Shown piece by piece: positions 43,169 to 52,221 of a stretch of 64,000 nucleotides of DNA. Within the stretch, counting starts at the first letter, position 1. Each line of letters opens with the position of its first letter. The stretch is from Erwinia sp. S63. Lineage in GTDB: Bacteria > Pseudomonadota > Gammaproteobacteria > Enterobacterales > Enterobacteriaceae. Both the position numbers and the translations under genes were made by a program. A model generated the notes under the pieces. That model was given only the letters and a program-made list of their open reading frames with translations. It had not been told where the DNA came from and ran no database searches. The stretch covers positions 62,001-126,000 of the forward strand of contig NZ_JACVUP010000011.1 in NCBI RefSeq assembly GCF_016625195.1, in the 5' to 3' direction.

Positions 43169-45082
43169 ATGAGTACACAACAGAAGCGGCTTGATGTGAT
43201 TTGTATCGGACGCATCGCCGTCGACCTCTACGGTCAGCAAATCGGATCACGTCTGGAAGATATGACCAGCTTTAATAAATATCTGGGCGGTTCTTCCGGT
43301 AACGTGGCTTATGGAACGGCCATTCAGGGCCTGAAATCGGCCATGCTGGCGCGCGTAGGGGATGAACATAACGGCCGTTTTCTGCGAGAAGAATTGCAGC
43401 GCGTCGGTTGTAACACCGATGGGCTGATCACCGATAAAAACCGCCTGACCGGCCTGGTGATCCTCGGCATTAAAGATGAAGATACCTTCCCTCTGATCTT
43501 CTACCGCGACAACTGTGCCGATATGGGCCTCGTGCCGGAAGATATTAAAGAAGAATTCATCACCTCCTCTCGTGCGGTTGCCGTGACCGGCACGCATCTT
43601 TCACACCCACAAACCCGCGCTGCGGTGTTGAAAGCGTTGGATATTGCCAAACGTAATGGCCTGCGCACCGCACTGGATATCGACTATCGTCCGGTGCTCT
43701 GGGGTCTGACCTCACTGGGCGATGGCGAAACCCGTTTTGTTGAATCCGGTGAAGTCACTAAACAGCTGCAGGAAGTGCTGCACTATTTCGATTTGGTGGT
43801 GGGAACGGAAGAAGAGTTTCATATTGCCGGCGGCAGCACTGATACGCTGACGGCACTAAAAAATGTGCGCCAGGCCAGCAAAGCGACGCTGGTGTGCAAA
43901 CGCGGCCCGCTGGGTTGCGTGGTCTTTGAAGGGGATATCCCGGATAGCTGGGAGCAAACCAAACTGCAAACCGGCGTGCGCGTAGAAGTCCTGAACGTGT
44001 TAGGCGCAGGCGATGCCTTTATGTCTGGCCTGCTGCGCGGATGGCTGAACGATGAAAGCTGGGAACAGGCTTGCCGCTACGCCAACGCCTGTGGCGCACT
44101 GGTGGTATCACGCCACGGCTGCGCACCGGCGATGCCAACCAAAGAAGAGCTGGACGATTTCCTCGGTCGCGACAAAGACGTAAAACGCCCGGATCTGGAT
44201 GCGCGTCTCAACCATCTGCACCGCGTCACCACACGTAAACAGCAGTGGCCAGAACTCAACGTGTTCGCGTTCGACCATCGCAAGCAGCTGGCCGATATGG
44301 CACGTGAAGCGGGCGTGAGTGAAGATAAGATCCCACAGTTGAAACTGCTGTTATTGCAGGCGGCCCAGGAAGCCGCCAACGAAGCCGGTTTGAATGAGAA
44401 GAGCGGTATTCTGGCGGATACCACTTACGGCCAGAAAGCGCTGAATGCCATCACCGGCAAAAACTGGTGGATTGGCCGTCCGATCGAACTGCCAAGCTCA
44501 CGCCCACTGCGTCTGGAGCATGGCAACATCGGTTCGCAGCTGGTCGACTGGCCGGCAGAGCACGTGGTGAAATGCCTGGTGTTCTACCATCCGCATGACA
44601 GTGCAGAACTGCGTAAAGAGCAGGATGAGTTGGTACTCGACGTCTGGAACGGCTGTAACAAAAGCGGACACGAACTGCTGCTGGAACTGATTCTGCCCGA
44701 GAGCAATCCTGACCGTAACGAATCGTACTATTACGACATGCTGAGCCACTTCTACAGCCTGGGCATTCAGCCGGACTGGTGGAAACTGCCACCGCTGTCG
44801 GCAGAGAGCTGGCAGGCCATCAGCAGGTTGATCGAGCAGAACGATCCCCACTGCCGCGGCATTCTGCTGCTCGGCCTCGATGCGCCAGAAGAGACGCTGA
44901 AAGCCGGTTTCGCCGCTGCAGCGCAGGCACCGTGGGTCAAAGGCTTTGCCGTCGGACGCACCATCTTCGGCCAACCGTCGCGCCAGTGGCTCAACGGCGA
45001 ACTGGACGACAAAGCGCTGATTGAAACGGTGAAAGGCAACTATCTGCGACTGATTGGTTACTGGCGCGCGGCGCGTGGCTGA
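43169..45082 (+). CDS. iolC: 5-Dehydro-2-deoxygluconokinase fused to DUF2090 aldolase-like domain
   Basis: 637 residues in two parts. Residues about 8-325 are a PfkB-family kinase (ICIGRIAVDLYGQQ at the start; NVLGAGDAFMSG with catalytic Asp282) that phosphorylates 2-deoxy-5-keto-gluconate. Residues about 330-637 are a DUF2090 domain (FAFDHRKQLADMA, GILADTTYG, KGFAVGRTIFGQP), an aldolase-like barrel thought to replace IolJ by splitting the phosphorylated product to dihydroxyacetone phosphate and malonate semialdehyde. No separate iolJ is present, which fits. Divergent from iolD; a terminator follows. Confidence 0.93.
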   Translation: MSTQQKRLDVICIGRIAVDLYGQQIGSRLEDMTSFNKYLGGSSGNVAYGTAIQGLKSAMLARVGDEHNGRFLREELQRVGCNTDGLITDKNRLTGLVILGIKDEDTFPLIFYRDNCADMGLVPEDIKEEFITSSRAVAVTGTHLSHPQTRAAVLKALDIAKRNGLRTALDIDYRPVLWGLTSLGDGETRFVESGEVTKQLQEVLHYFDLVVGTEEEFHIAGGSTDTLTALKNVRQASKATLVCKRGPLGCVVFEGDIPDSWEQTKLQTGVRVEVLNVLGAGDAFMSGLLRGWLNDESWEQACRYANACGALVVSRHGCAPAMPTKEELDDFLGRDKDVKRPDLDARLNHLHRVTTRKQQWPELNVFAFDHRKQLADMAREAGVSEDKIPQLKLLLLQAAQEAANEAGLNEKSGILADTTYGQKALNAITGKNWWIGRPIELPSSRPLRLEHGNIGSQLVDWPAEHVVKCLVFYHPHDSAELRKEQDELVLDVWNGCNKSGHELLLELILPESNPDRNESYYYDMLSHFYSLGIQPDWWKLPPLSAESWQAISRLIEQNDPHCRGILLLGLDAPEETLKAGFAAAAQAPWVKGFAVGRTIFGQPSRQWLNGELDDKALIETVKGNYLRLIGYWRAARG

Positions 45083-45100
45083 TTGGCGTTAAAGCAGTGC

Positions 45101-45130
45101 AAAAGCGGCTCGCAAGGGCCGCTTTTTTTA
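45101..45130 (+). terminator. Terminator after iolC
   Basis: Stem AAAAGCGGCTC-GCAA-GGGCCGCTTTT (one T-G pair) followed by further T (45126-45129). It separates iolC from the regulator gene. Confidence 0.9.
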
Positions 45131-45171
45131 TGGGCATCAGCATTACCGCTAATCACTTCTTTTTGTGAGGC

Positions 45172-45229
45172 ATTTCATAAACCGATGAAATAAGCGTCAC
45201 GATAGCGTCAAACAAATGAAATTTTCCAT
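45172..45229. promoter_or_regulatory. Paired operator-like repeats before the RpiR-type regulator gene
   Basis: ATTTCAT-N6-ATGAAAT at 45172-45191 is a perfect 7-base inverted repeat, and ATGAAATTTTCCAT at 45216-45229 is a near palindrome. They lie 62-119 bases before the regulator start, suggesting autoregulation. Confidence 0.65.
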
Positions 45230-45290
45230 CCATCTGGTACTATAGCGCTCATTATCCAGCCATATTTTCATATTTTGACGGGCCGAAGTC

Positions 45291-46136
45291 ATGACCAACA
45301 ATCCAACCCAATTAACCTTGTTACAGGACGATATCCGTCGTCGCTATGAGACGCTGAGTAAACGCCTGAAGCAGGTGGCTCGTTATATTCTTGATAACAG
45401 CAACAGCATTGCATTCGATACCGTGGCTTCCATCGCGCAACAGGCCGATGTGCCGCCGTCCACGCTGATCCGTTTTGCCAACGCCTTTGGTTTCAGTGGT
45501 TTCAATGAAATGAAACAGGTTTTCCGTCAGCATCTGATGGAAGAAACCGTGAACTACACTGAGCGCGCTCGTCTGTTCCGCCAGACGGCCACTGATGACA
45601 GCGCCAGCTCGCCTGAGAGCCCGGTAGAAATCCTCAACGTCTTTACTATGGTGAACAGCCAGGCATTGCAGCAGTTAGCGATGCAGGTCAATCCGGACCA
45701 GCTGAATAAAGCGGTGAAGATGTTGGATGAAGCGGAGAATATCTACATCATTGGCCTGCGTCGATCATTCAGCGTTGCGTCCTATCTGGTATATGCGCTG
45801 CGTCATCTGGAGCGCCGCGCGTTCCTGATTGACGGTCTCGGTGGCATGTTCACCGAGCAGTTGAGCATGGTGAATCCCAAAGATGTGGTAATTGCCATCA
45901 GCTACTCGCCGTATGCCCGTGAAGCGGTTGAGCTGGTTGAGTTGGGTGCCAAGCGCGGCGCACATCTGATTGCTATAACCGACAGCCAGGTGAGCCCTCT
46001 GGCCGCCTTCAGCGATGTGTGCTTTGTAGTGCGTGAAGCGCAGGTTGATGGCTTCCGTTCGCAGGTGGCTTCACTTTGCCTGGCGCAGACGCTGGCAGTT
46101 TCATTAGCGTTGAACAATACCAACACCGGCGAATAA
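45291..46136 (+). CDS. iolR: MurR/RpiR-family regulator of the inositol cluster
   Basis: 281 residues: N-terminal RpiR-type helix-turn-helix (about 1-80, with FDTVASIAQQADVPPSTLIRFANAFGFSGF) and a C-terminal SIS sugar-phosphate-binding domain (about 130-260, with IYIIGLRRSFSVA and VVIAISYSPYAREAVELVE). Enterobacterial inositol clusters are typically repressed by an RpiR-type IolR with an inositol intermediate as inducer. Placement between iolC and iolAB supports that; the gene name is by context. Confidence 0.88.
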   Translation: MTNNPTQLTLLQDDIRRRYETLSKRLKQVARYILDNSNSIAFDTVASIAQQADVPPSTLIRFANAFGFSGFNEMKQVFRQHLMEETVNYTERARLFRQTATDDSASSPESPVEILNVFTMVNSQALQQLAMQVNPDQLNKAVKMLDEAENIYIIGLRRSFSVASYLVYALRHLERRAFLIDGLGGMFTEQLSMVNPKDVVIAISYSPYAREAVELVELGAKRGAHLIAITDSQVSPLAAFSDVCFVVREAQVDGFRSQVASLCLAQTLAVSLALNNTNTGE

Positions 46137-46160
46137 CCCCGCCGGACGTTGCAGATAAAA

Positions 46161-46185
46161 AAGGGCAGCCACATGGCTGCCCTTC
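46161..46185. terminator. Hairpin between iolR and iolB
   Basis: Eight-base perfect stem GGGCAGCC-ACAT-GGCTGCCC at 46163-46182 with an A-run before (46157-46162) and TTCTGCTTT after. It lies between convergent genes and is probably bidirectional. Confidence 0.8.
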
Positions 46186-46203
46186 TGCTTTCTTCAATAC
46201 GGA

Positions 46204-47022
46204 TTATTTGCTGCGCGGATACTTATCGCTGTTCACCCAGGCGTGATCTTTCTCCCAGGTGAACTTCCACAGACGCTTCGGACCGGCCATCACGTTCAGA
46301 TAGTAGTTATCGTAACCCGCGATGGTCGCCACCGGATGATAGCCACGCGGAACAGTCACCACATCGCGGTTATACGGTGCCATACACTCGTCGAGTGAAC
46401 GGTCGTCGGTATACACGCGCTGCATCGCGAAGCCTGGCTCTGGATCGAAACGGTGATAGTAGGTCTCTTCCAGATAGGTTTCGTCCGGGCTGGTTTTCTG
46501 GTCATGCTTATGGCTCGGGTATGAACTGGTCGCGCCCTCGTCGGTATACACTTCCACCACCAGCAGGCTGTCCGCTTCTTTGTTGTCCGGCAGAATATTG
46601 TGCACCAGACGCTGGTTGCGCCCCTTACCACGGTGCTCCACACCCACATCTTCCGGCGCAATCAGACGTGCCGGTAAATCGCCCTTGCCTGGCGCACTGC
46701 ACACCGCCAGCTCCAGATCGCTATCGGCGTAGACTTCTACTTCATCATCGTGCGGCACATACACCGAGTACGGTGGAATACGCTCGAACGGTGACAGGCG
46801 CTTACCAAGGTTAGGGAACTCCGCGTTGCGGGTTTTTACCGAGGCAAAACCCGCCACCAGCACCAGACAAAGCTCTTTATCGCCGCTGCTGAGCTTCAGG
46901 CTCTGGCCCTTCTTCAACAGATAGGCATCAAAGCCGACGTACTCCCAGCCCGCACTTTCTGGCGTGACGTGCTGAATACGACCGTTACTGTCTGGCTGCT
47001 GTGCTTTCGAAATCAAAGACAT
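46204..47022 (-). CDS. iolB: 5-Deoxy-glucuronate isomerase
   Basis: Isomerises 5-deoxyglucuronate to 2-deoxy-5-keto-gluconate. It has 272 residues of the IolB/KduI cupin family; conserved SSYPSHKHD with metal-binding histidines, EETYYHRFDPEPGFAMQRVYT and VTVPRGYHPV. Two adjacent ATGs exist (47025 and 47022); 47022 sits 7 bases from AGGAG and is preferred, 47025 would be 4 bases away. It follows iolA by 25 bases. Confidence 0.95.
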   Translation of the reverse strand: MSLISKAQQPDSNGRIQHVTPESAGWEYVGFDAYLLKKGQSLKLSSGDKELCLVLVAGFASVKTRNAEFPNLGKRLSPFERIPPYSVYVPHDDEVEVYADSDLELAVCSAPGKGDLPARLIAPEDVGVEHRGKGRNQRLVHNILPDNKEADSLLVVEVYTDEGATSSYPSHKHDQKTSPDETYLEETYYHRFDPEPGFAMQRVYTDDRSLDECMAPYNRDVVTVPRGYHPVATIAGYDNYYLNVMAGPKRLWKFTWEKDHAWVNSDKYPRSK

Positions 47023-47047
47023 CATCGATCTCCTAAGTTAAGCGAGA

Positions 47048-48553
47048 TTAGCCCAGCGTTGGCATGCTGAACTCTGAAACAGTCTGCTGACCGCTCGGCC
47101 AGCGCACGGTGGCGGTTTTCATGCGGGTGTAGAAACGCACGCCGTCTGGACCGTGCACATTCAGCGCACCAAACACCGAACGCTTCCAGCCGCCGAAGCT
47201 GTGGAACGCCATTGGAACTGGCACCGGCACGTTAACGCCGACCATGCCCGCTTCCACGTTCTGCACGAATTCACGTGCGGTGTGGCCATTGCTGGTGAAG
47301 ATGGCACTGCCGTTACCGAATTCATGGCTGTTGACCAGCTTCAGCGCACTGTCAAAATCAGTAGAACGCATGATGCTCAGCACCGGCCCGAAGATCTCTT
47401 CGCGCCAGATCACCATGTCCGGGGTAACGTTATCAAACAGTGTGCCGCCCACGTAGTAACCTTCTTCGTGGCCCGGGACTTTGACGCCACGGCCATCCAC
47501 CACCAGTTTCGCGCCCTCAGCTTCACCTTTGTCGATGTAGCCCAGCACTTTCTTCTGATGCGCGGCAGAAACCACCGGTCCCATTTCGTTCTCTTCAGCA
47601 CCCTTCTGGATGCCAGGACCGACGCGCAGCGCTTTGATCAGCGGCGTCAGACGCGCAATCAGTTTGTCAGCGGTGTCATTACCGACCGCCACCACCACTG
47701 GCAGCGCCATGCAACGCTCACCGGCAGAACCAAACGCGCCGCCCATGATGGCATTCACTGTGGCATCCAGATCGGCATCTGGCATCACGATGGCGTGGTT
47801 TTTCGCCGCACCAAACGCCTGAACACGTTTACCGTGGGCGCTGGCGGTTTTATAGATGTGCTCAGCCACGCCGGAAGAACCAACGAAGCTTACCGCGGCA
47901 ATGCGCGGATCTTTATACAGCTGCTCAGCGTCTTCGTTGGAGGAGTGCACCACATTGAACACGCCATCCGGCAAGCCCGCTTCTTTCAGCAGCTCTGCCA
48001 TACGCACAGAAGCTGATGGATCCAGCGCCGGTGGCTTGAGGATGAAGGTATTACCGCACGCCAGGGCGATTGGGAACATCCACAGTGGCACCATCGCCGG
48101 GAAGTTAAATGGCGTGATACCCGCCACCACGCCTACAGGCTGCATCAGAGAATAACTGTCTACGCCGGTGCCCACGGTCGGTGAGTTTTCGCCTTTGATC
48201 AGGTGCGGAATACCACAAGCATATTCGATGACTTCAATACCGCGGGTCAGCTCACCAAGAGCATCGGACCACACTTTGCCGTGCTCAGATACGATCAGCG
48301 CAGCCAGCTCGTCACGGTGTTTTTCCATCAGCGCTTTGAAGTTGAACATCACACGGGCACGACGCAGCGGCGCAGTTTTCGACCACTCAGGGAACGCGGC
48401 ATGGGCGATTTCAATCGCTTTTTCCACTTCAGCAGCGGTGCTCTGCGTCAGTTCACGTGCGACTTTGCCGGTGGCCGGATCGTATACCGGGATGGTTTCA
48501 TTGCTGGCGCTGTGGGTAATCTTGCCGCCGATAAAGTTTCCTACGATAGTCAT
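47048..48553 (-). CDS. iolA: Malonate-semialdehyde/methylmalonate-semialdehyde dehydrogenase (CoA-acylating)
   Basis: Converts malonate semialdehyde to acetyl-CoA and CO2, the last inositol step. The start MTIVGNFIGGKITHSASN at 48553 gives 501 residues, family length; 16 in-frame codons upstream are not conserved. The aldehyde dehydrogenase fold has Asn in PFNFPAMVPLWMFP and nucleophile Cys281 in AGERCMALP. First gene of iolA-iolB, divergent from the iolI-like gene. Confidence 0.95.
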   Translation of the reverse strand: MTIVGNFIGGKITHSASNETIPVYDPATGKVARELTQSTAAEVEKAIEIAHAAFPEWSKTAPLRRARVMFNFKALMEKHRDELAALIVSEHGKVWSDALGELTRGIEVIEYACGIPHLIKGENSPTVGTGVDSYSLMQPVGVVAGITPFNFPAMVPLWMFPIALACGNTFILKPPALDPSASVRMAELLKEAGLPDGVFNVVHSSNEDAEQLYKDPRIAAVSFVGSSGVAEHIYKTASAHGKRVQAFGAAKNHAIVMPDADLDATVNAIMGGAFGSAGERCMALPVVVAVGNDTADKLIARLTPLIKALRVGPGIQKGAEENEMGPVVSAAHQKKVLGYIDKGEAEGAKLVVDGRGVKVPGHEEGYYVGGTLFDNVTPDMVIWREEIFGPVLSIMRSTDFDSALKLVNSHEFGNGSAIFTSNGHTAREFVQNVEAGMVGVNVPVPVPMAFHSFGGWKRSVFGALNVHGPDGVRFYTRMKTATVRWPSGQQTVSEFSMPTLG

Positions 48554-48966
48554 GTCGTTGCCTCTTTGATGTGAAGTTCCCTGCAGGCAGTCGGTTAACA
48601 CTGCAATGCTACCTGACCAGGCAATACGAAAAGCGTGCTATGAAGCTATTACAATGAAATAAATTTTTCAAATACTTCTTTTTGGAAAATTTCCTTTTAG
48701 CGGCATGGATCGCATTTTTCCCGCCTTCCCTGCAGCAAGGCCGCAAACCTTGCTCGATCGGCGCCCTGCCTCTCTTGCCGACACGCAATCATAACCCTCT
48801 GTGACCACACAATTTCCACTGAGATCACGCCAGCATGATGTTACGCGAAACGAAATATGAAATTTTTGCGAGGAAGATCCAATATCTGATATTTCATAAT
48901 TCACTAACAATGAAATAAATGTTCTCTTTGCAGCATCCGACCCTTATCCTATTACAGGAGCCACTC
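48554..48966. promoter_or_regulatory. iolA-iolI divergent promoter region with operator-like repeats
   Basis: 413 bases without a credible gene. Repeats: TGAAA-N6-TTTCA at 48655-48670; GGAAA-A-TTTCC at 48684-48694; ATGAAATTTTT at 48857-48867; ATTTCAT-N12-ATGAAAT at 48891-48916. The last two lie close upstream of the iolI-like gene and the first pair close upstream of iolA. They match the motifs at iolD-iolC and before the regulator. Confidence 0.65.
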
Positions 48967-49782
48967 ATGGCCATCGATCCAACCCGTTTCTGTATCAACC
49001 GTAAAATTGCACCGGCACTCTCTCTTGAAGCCTTCTTCCAGTTGGTTCAGCGACTGGGTTTGAGCAAAGTGGAACTGCGTAATGATATGCCGGGCGGCAA
49101 GGTGACTGATGACCTGAGTGCGGTGCAGCTGCGCGCATTGGCGGACAAGTATCACATCGAGATTGAAACCATTAATGCGCTCTACCCGTTTAACCGTCCG
49201 GATGACACGCTGCTGAGCAAAGCCGAAGCGATGTTGCAGGAAGCGAAAGCCATTGGCGCCAAAGCGTTAGTGATGTGTCCGTTGAATGAAGGGATTGCCA
49301 TCACGCCTGAACAGACGTTGGCCGCGCTGCAAAAGCTGGCGCCGATGTTTGCCGAATACGGTGTTCAGGGTTTGGTTGAGCCGCTGGGCTTCCCAGTGAG
49401 TTCACTGCGATCTGCGGTGCAGACGCAAAAGCTGATTAAGCAGTCCGGCGCACCGTTCAAGCTGTTGCTGGATACCTTCCATCATCACTTGTACGAGAAC
49501 GCCGAGCAGGAGTTCCCGCAGGAGATTGATGTGAACCAGATTGGTTTAGTGCATCTCTCTGGCGTCGAAGATACCCGCCCAACGGCGGAATTGACGGATG
49601 AAGAGCGCATTATGCTGAGCGACCGCGATGTGCTGAACAGCGTGGCGCAGGTGAAACGTCTGGAGATGCTTGGCTATAAGGGCATTTACGCCTTTGAGCC
49701 TTTCTCTTCTGAGCTGGAGAAGTGGGGCGCGAAAGAGATTGAGCGCGAGATTCGCCAGAGTATTGAGTTGCTGCAAGCCTGA
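48967..49782 (+). CDS. iolI: IolI-like sugar phosphate isomerase/epimerase (TIM barrel)
   Basis: 271 residues from MAIDPTRFCINRKIAP at 48967, with AGGAG upstream; 16 earlier in-frame codons are unlikely. It has a xylose-isomerase-like TIM barrel. Putative metal ligands lie in LVEPLGFP (Glu), LLLDTFHHHLYE (Asp, His) and YAFEPFSS (Glu). The same segments occur in B. subtilis IolI, 2-keto-myo-inositol isomerase, which connects scyllo-inosose with 1-keto-chiro-inositol. It would allow use of D-chiro-inositol. Functional assignment rests on motif order and context. Confidence 0.8.
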   Translation: MAIDPTRFCINRKIAPALSLEAFFQLVQRLGLSKVELRNDMPGGKVTDDLSAVQLRALADKYHIEIETINALYPFNRPDDTLLSKAEAMLQEAKAIGAKALVMCPLNEGIAITPEQTLAALQKLAPMFAEYGVQGLVEPLGFPVSSLRSAVQTQKLIKQSGAPFKLLLDTFHHHLYENAEQEFPQEIDVNQIGLVHLSGVEDTRPTAELTDEERIMLSDRDVLNSVAQVKRLEMLGYKGIYAFEPFSSELEKWGAKEIEREIRQSIELLQA

Positions 49783-49785
49783 TTC

Positions 49786-49890
49786 AAAACGGCGGCCGAG
49801 GGTTCTGCGCCGCCGTTTCCCCTACCCTTATCTGTGTCCTTAACAAGACGCATTTTGTTAGTGTTAGGCCTCGGTCGGAGGCCCTTTTTT
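49786..49890 (+). terminator. Tandem terminators after iolI-like gene
   Basis: A 10-base stem AAACGGCGGC/GCCGCCGTTT at 49787-49818 with a 12-base loop, then GGCCTC-GGTCG-GAGGCC at 49867-49883 followed by CTTTTTT. The second is a canonical plus-strand terminator. Confidence 0.85.
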
Positions 49891-50058
49891 CCATCCTCGT
49901 CATATTTTACGCCATAGCTGCGTTTGCGCGCCCCAGTCACTTACGGGCGTAAGCTCCTGGGGACTTACAAACTTGCCGCCTTGCTCTGACATAAACTATT
50001 TAGAGGATGCCTGAGCGATTGACATGAATAATTTTAAGGTGCCTTATTGATTGAAAAA

Positions 50059-51282
50059 TCATGCATTTTCCTTGATCTCCACGCCCGCTTCTTGTGGCAA
50101 CCGCTTCATCATGCGTAGCGTGCAGAACAGCGCCAGACATACCAGCAGCGCGGTGAGCAGATAGACCAGCGACACCCCAGCGTAACTCATGATAAAGCCC
50201 GCAATCGGGCCGGTGATGCCCAGTGACAGATCCATAAACGCGGTGTAGGTCGCTAGCGCGCTGCCCTGGTTCTGCTGCGGCACCACTTTTACTGCCACCA
50301 CGCCAATCGCCGGGAACACCAGTGAGAATCCTGCGCCGGTTAAGAACGCACCCGCTTTTGCCATCCACGGGTCGAACGATCCGGCCACCAGAAACAGTCC
50401 GACCGCTTCGACGGCAAAACAGATGCTGGCGACGCGCAGGCCACCGAGCTTATTAATCGCGTTGGGGAACAGCAGACGCGTACCGACAAAGGCGGCACTG
50501 AACATCGTTAAGGCAAAGGCGGCACCATCCCAGCCCTTATCCTGATAGAACAGGGTGATAAAGGTGGCGATCACGCCAAAACCTGCCGATCCCATCGCCA
50601 GAATCAGGCCGAAGCCGTAGATTTTTCCCAGCACATCGCGGAACGGCAGCGGTTTGGCTTTGCTGCCTTTCACTGGCGCACGCGGCAGCGCCAGCGCAAT
50701 CGCCAGCACGCAGATGGCGATAATAATGCCCGAAAGCAGCAGTAAACCACCGCTGCGGAAAATCACCACGCCGAGCGGTGCACCGATCGCCATCGCGCCG
50801 TAGGTGACAATACCGTTCCAGGAAATCACCCGGCCAATATGCAGTGACCCAACGCGCGCCACACCCCACAGCGACGTGCCGGTGCCCGAGAAGCTTTGCC
50901 CCACGCCCAGTATCACGCGCCCCAGACACAGCAAAATCAGACTGAGCACGCCCTGCCCTTCAGTCAGTGCCGAGAGCAAAATACAGATGCCGCTGATCAG
51001 GCAACCCACCAGCCCCAGCACCACCACTTTCTTTGGCCCCCACATGTCTGCATAGCGACCCGCATGCGGACGGCTTAATAGCGTGGCGATGTACTGCAGG
51101 CTGATCACCACCCCAGCCCAAAAAGCGCTGTAGCCCAATCCGTCATGGACAAAGCCCGGCAGCACCGCCAGCGGCAGGCCAATCGTGAGATAGCTGGCGA
51201 AGTTGAACTTCACGATGGAAAGGATCAGAAGATTCAGGCGAAGTCGGCCGTGTTCAGGGGCCGCGGCAGGCTGGTCAGGCAT
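50059..51282 (-). CDS. yhhS: MFS transporter YhhS
   Basis: 407-residue major facilitator with 12 predicted membrane helices and the loop motif RPHAGRYADMWGPKK. Sequence closely follows E. coli YhhS (for example FNFASYLTIGLPLAVLPG, SLHIGRVISWNG, GAGFSLVFPA). Overexpressed YhhS has been linked to arabinose or glyphosate efflux in E. coli; the natural substrate is unknown. In E. coli yhhT is adjacent; here an ABC operon intervenes. Confidence 0.93.
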   Translation of the reverse strand: MPDQPAAAPEHGRLRLNLLILSIVKFNFASYLTIGLPLAVLPGFVHDGLGYSAFWAGVVISLQYIATLLSRPHAGRYADMWGPKKVVVLGLVGCLISGICILLSALTEGQGVLSLILLCLGRVILGVGQSFSGTGTSLWGVARVGSLHIGRVISWNGIVTYGAMAIGAPLGVVIFRSGGLLLLSGIIIAICVLAIALALPRAPVKGSKAKPLPFRDVLGKIYGFGLILAMGSAGFGVIATFITLFYQDKGWDGAAFALTMFSAAFVGTRLLFPNAINKLGGLRVASICFAVEAVGLFLVAGSFDPWMAKAGAFLTGAGFSLVFPAIGVVAVKVVPQQNQGSALATYTAFMDLSLGITGPIAGFIMSYAGVSLVYLLTALLVCLALFCTLRMMKRLPQEAGVEIKENA

Positions 51283-51510
51283 GAGTGATTGCGCTCGTGG
51301 GTGACTAAATATTTGTATAGAAGGCTAACTATACGCCTTTTCCTGCTGACTGCATCCGGTGATCGCCCTAATTTGTGGTCATCATTTCGTCATATCGCCC
51401 ACTTACACTCGCGCCCATCAAATCCCAAAGAGGATACACAATCTGATGCTGCTCCTGATTTGCTGTCAGGCGCGCGTGCCGCAGTGCCACTCCTTTTCCG
51501 GAGGTGGCCA

Positions 51511-52221
51511 GTGACGCATGCCGTGCCTATCGAACTGAAAAATGTCAGATGGTCAGTGAATAACCTGACGATTCTGCACGATCTCTCCCTGACCATTCCC
51601 GCAGGCGAAATCCTTGCGCTGCTCGGCCCGAGCGGCTGTGGCAAAAGCACGCTGCTGAAACTGCTGGCGGGCCTGCTGCAACCCACGGCAGGCGAGTTGT
51701 GGATTGGCGATCGCTGCGCTGCCTCCGCACGTCATTGCGATGCGCCGGAAATGCGCAACCTCGGCATGGTTTTCCAGGATTACGCTCTGTGGCCGCATAT
51801 GACCGTCGCGCAAAACGTGGCGTTTCCGCTGCGCATGCGCGGCATGAAGAAAGCGGCTGCACGTGAACAGGCTGATGCGGCGCTGGCGCAGGTCGGCCTT
51901 GGTGATTTTGGCGATCGCAAACCGGCGTTGCTCTCTGGCGGACAGCAGCAGCGCGTCGCCCTTGCCCGCGCTTTGGTCGCCAAACCGGCGATTTTGTTGT
52001 TCGACGAACCGCTCTCTAATCTTGACCGCGACCTGCGTGAAACCCTGGTGCACACCATGGCCGATTTGCTGCGCAGCGCGGGCATTACCGCTGTTTATGT
52101 CACGCATGACCGCGAGGAAGCCAACACGCTCGCCGACCGCATTATTCACCTGGCACAGGGCCAGATTGTTTCCGTTACTCACCTCTCAGGGGACCGCAAT
52201 GCCATCTCTCAAGTCAGTTAA
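51511..52221 (+). CDS. ABC transporter ATP-binding protein (Fbp/Pot type)
   Basis: 236 residues starting at GTG 51511 (VTHAVPIELKNVRWSV), chosen because GGAGG lies 6 bases upstream; the frame stays open to 51289 but that stretch is not ABC-like. Walker A LGPSGCGKSTLL, Q-loop FQDYALWPHM, signature LSGGQQQRVALARAL, Walker B ILLFDEPLSNLD, H-loop YVTHDREEA. It lacks the long C-terminal regulatory domain of larger relatives. The next gene starts 23 bases before its end. Probably drives import of iron(III), an organophosphate or a similar ligand; substrate not determined. Confidence 0.92.
   Translation: MTHAVPIELKNVRWSVNNLTILHDLSLTIPAGEILALLGPSGCGKSTLLKLLAGLLQPTAGELWIGDRCAASARHCDAPEMRNLGMVFQDYALWPHMTVAQNVAFPLRMRGMKKAAAREQADAALAQVGLGDFGDRKPALLSGGQQQRVALARALVAKPAILLFDEPLSNLDRDLRETLVHTMADLLRSAGITAVYVTHDREEANTLADRIIHLAQGQIVSVTHLSGDRNAISQVS

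Noticed and set aside
47153..48016. Long open frame on the plus strand opposite iolA (287 codons)
   Set aside because: Antisense to a highly conserved dehydrogenase; composition rich in His, Arg and Phe typical of shadow frames.
51289..51510. N-terminal extension of the ABC ATP-binding protein
   Set aside because: Frame stays open, but the conserved ABC domain begins after GTG 51511, which has the only good ribosome site; the extension lacks similarity.
51863..52198. N-terminal extension of the binding protein inside the ATPase gene
   Set aside because: The signal peptide starts at 52199; a frame without it would not be exported.
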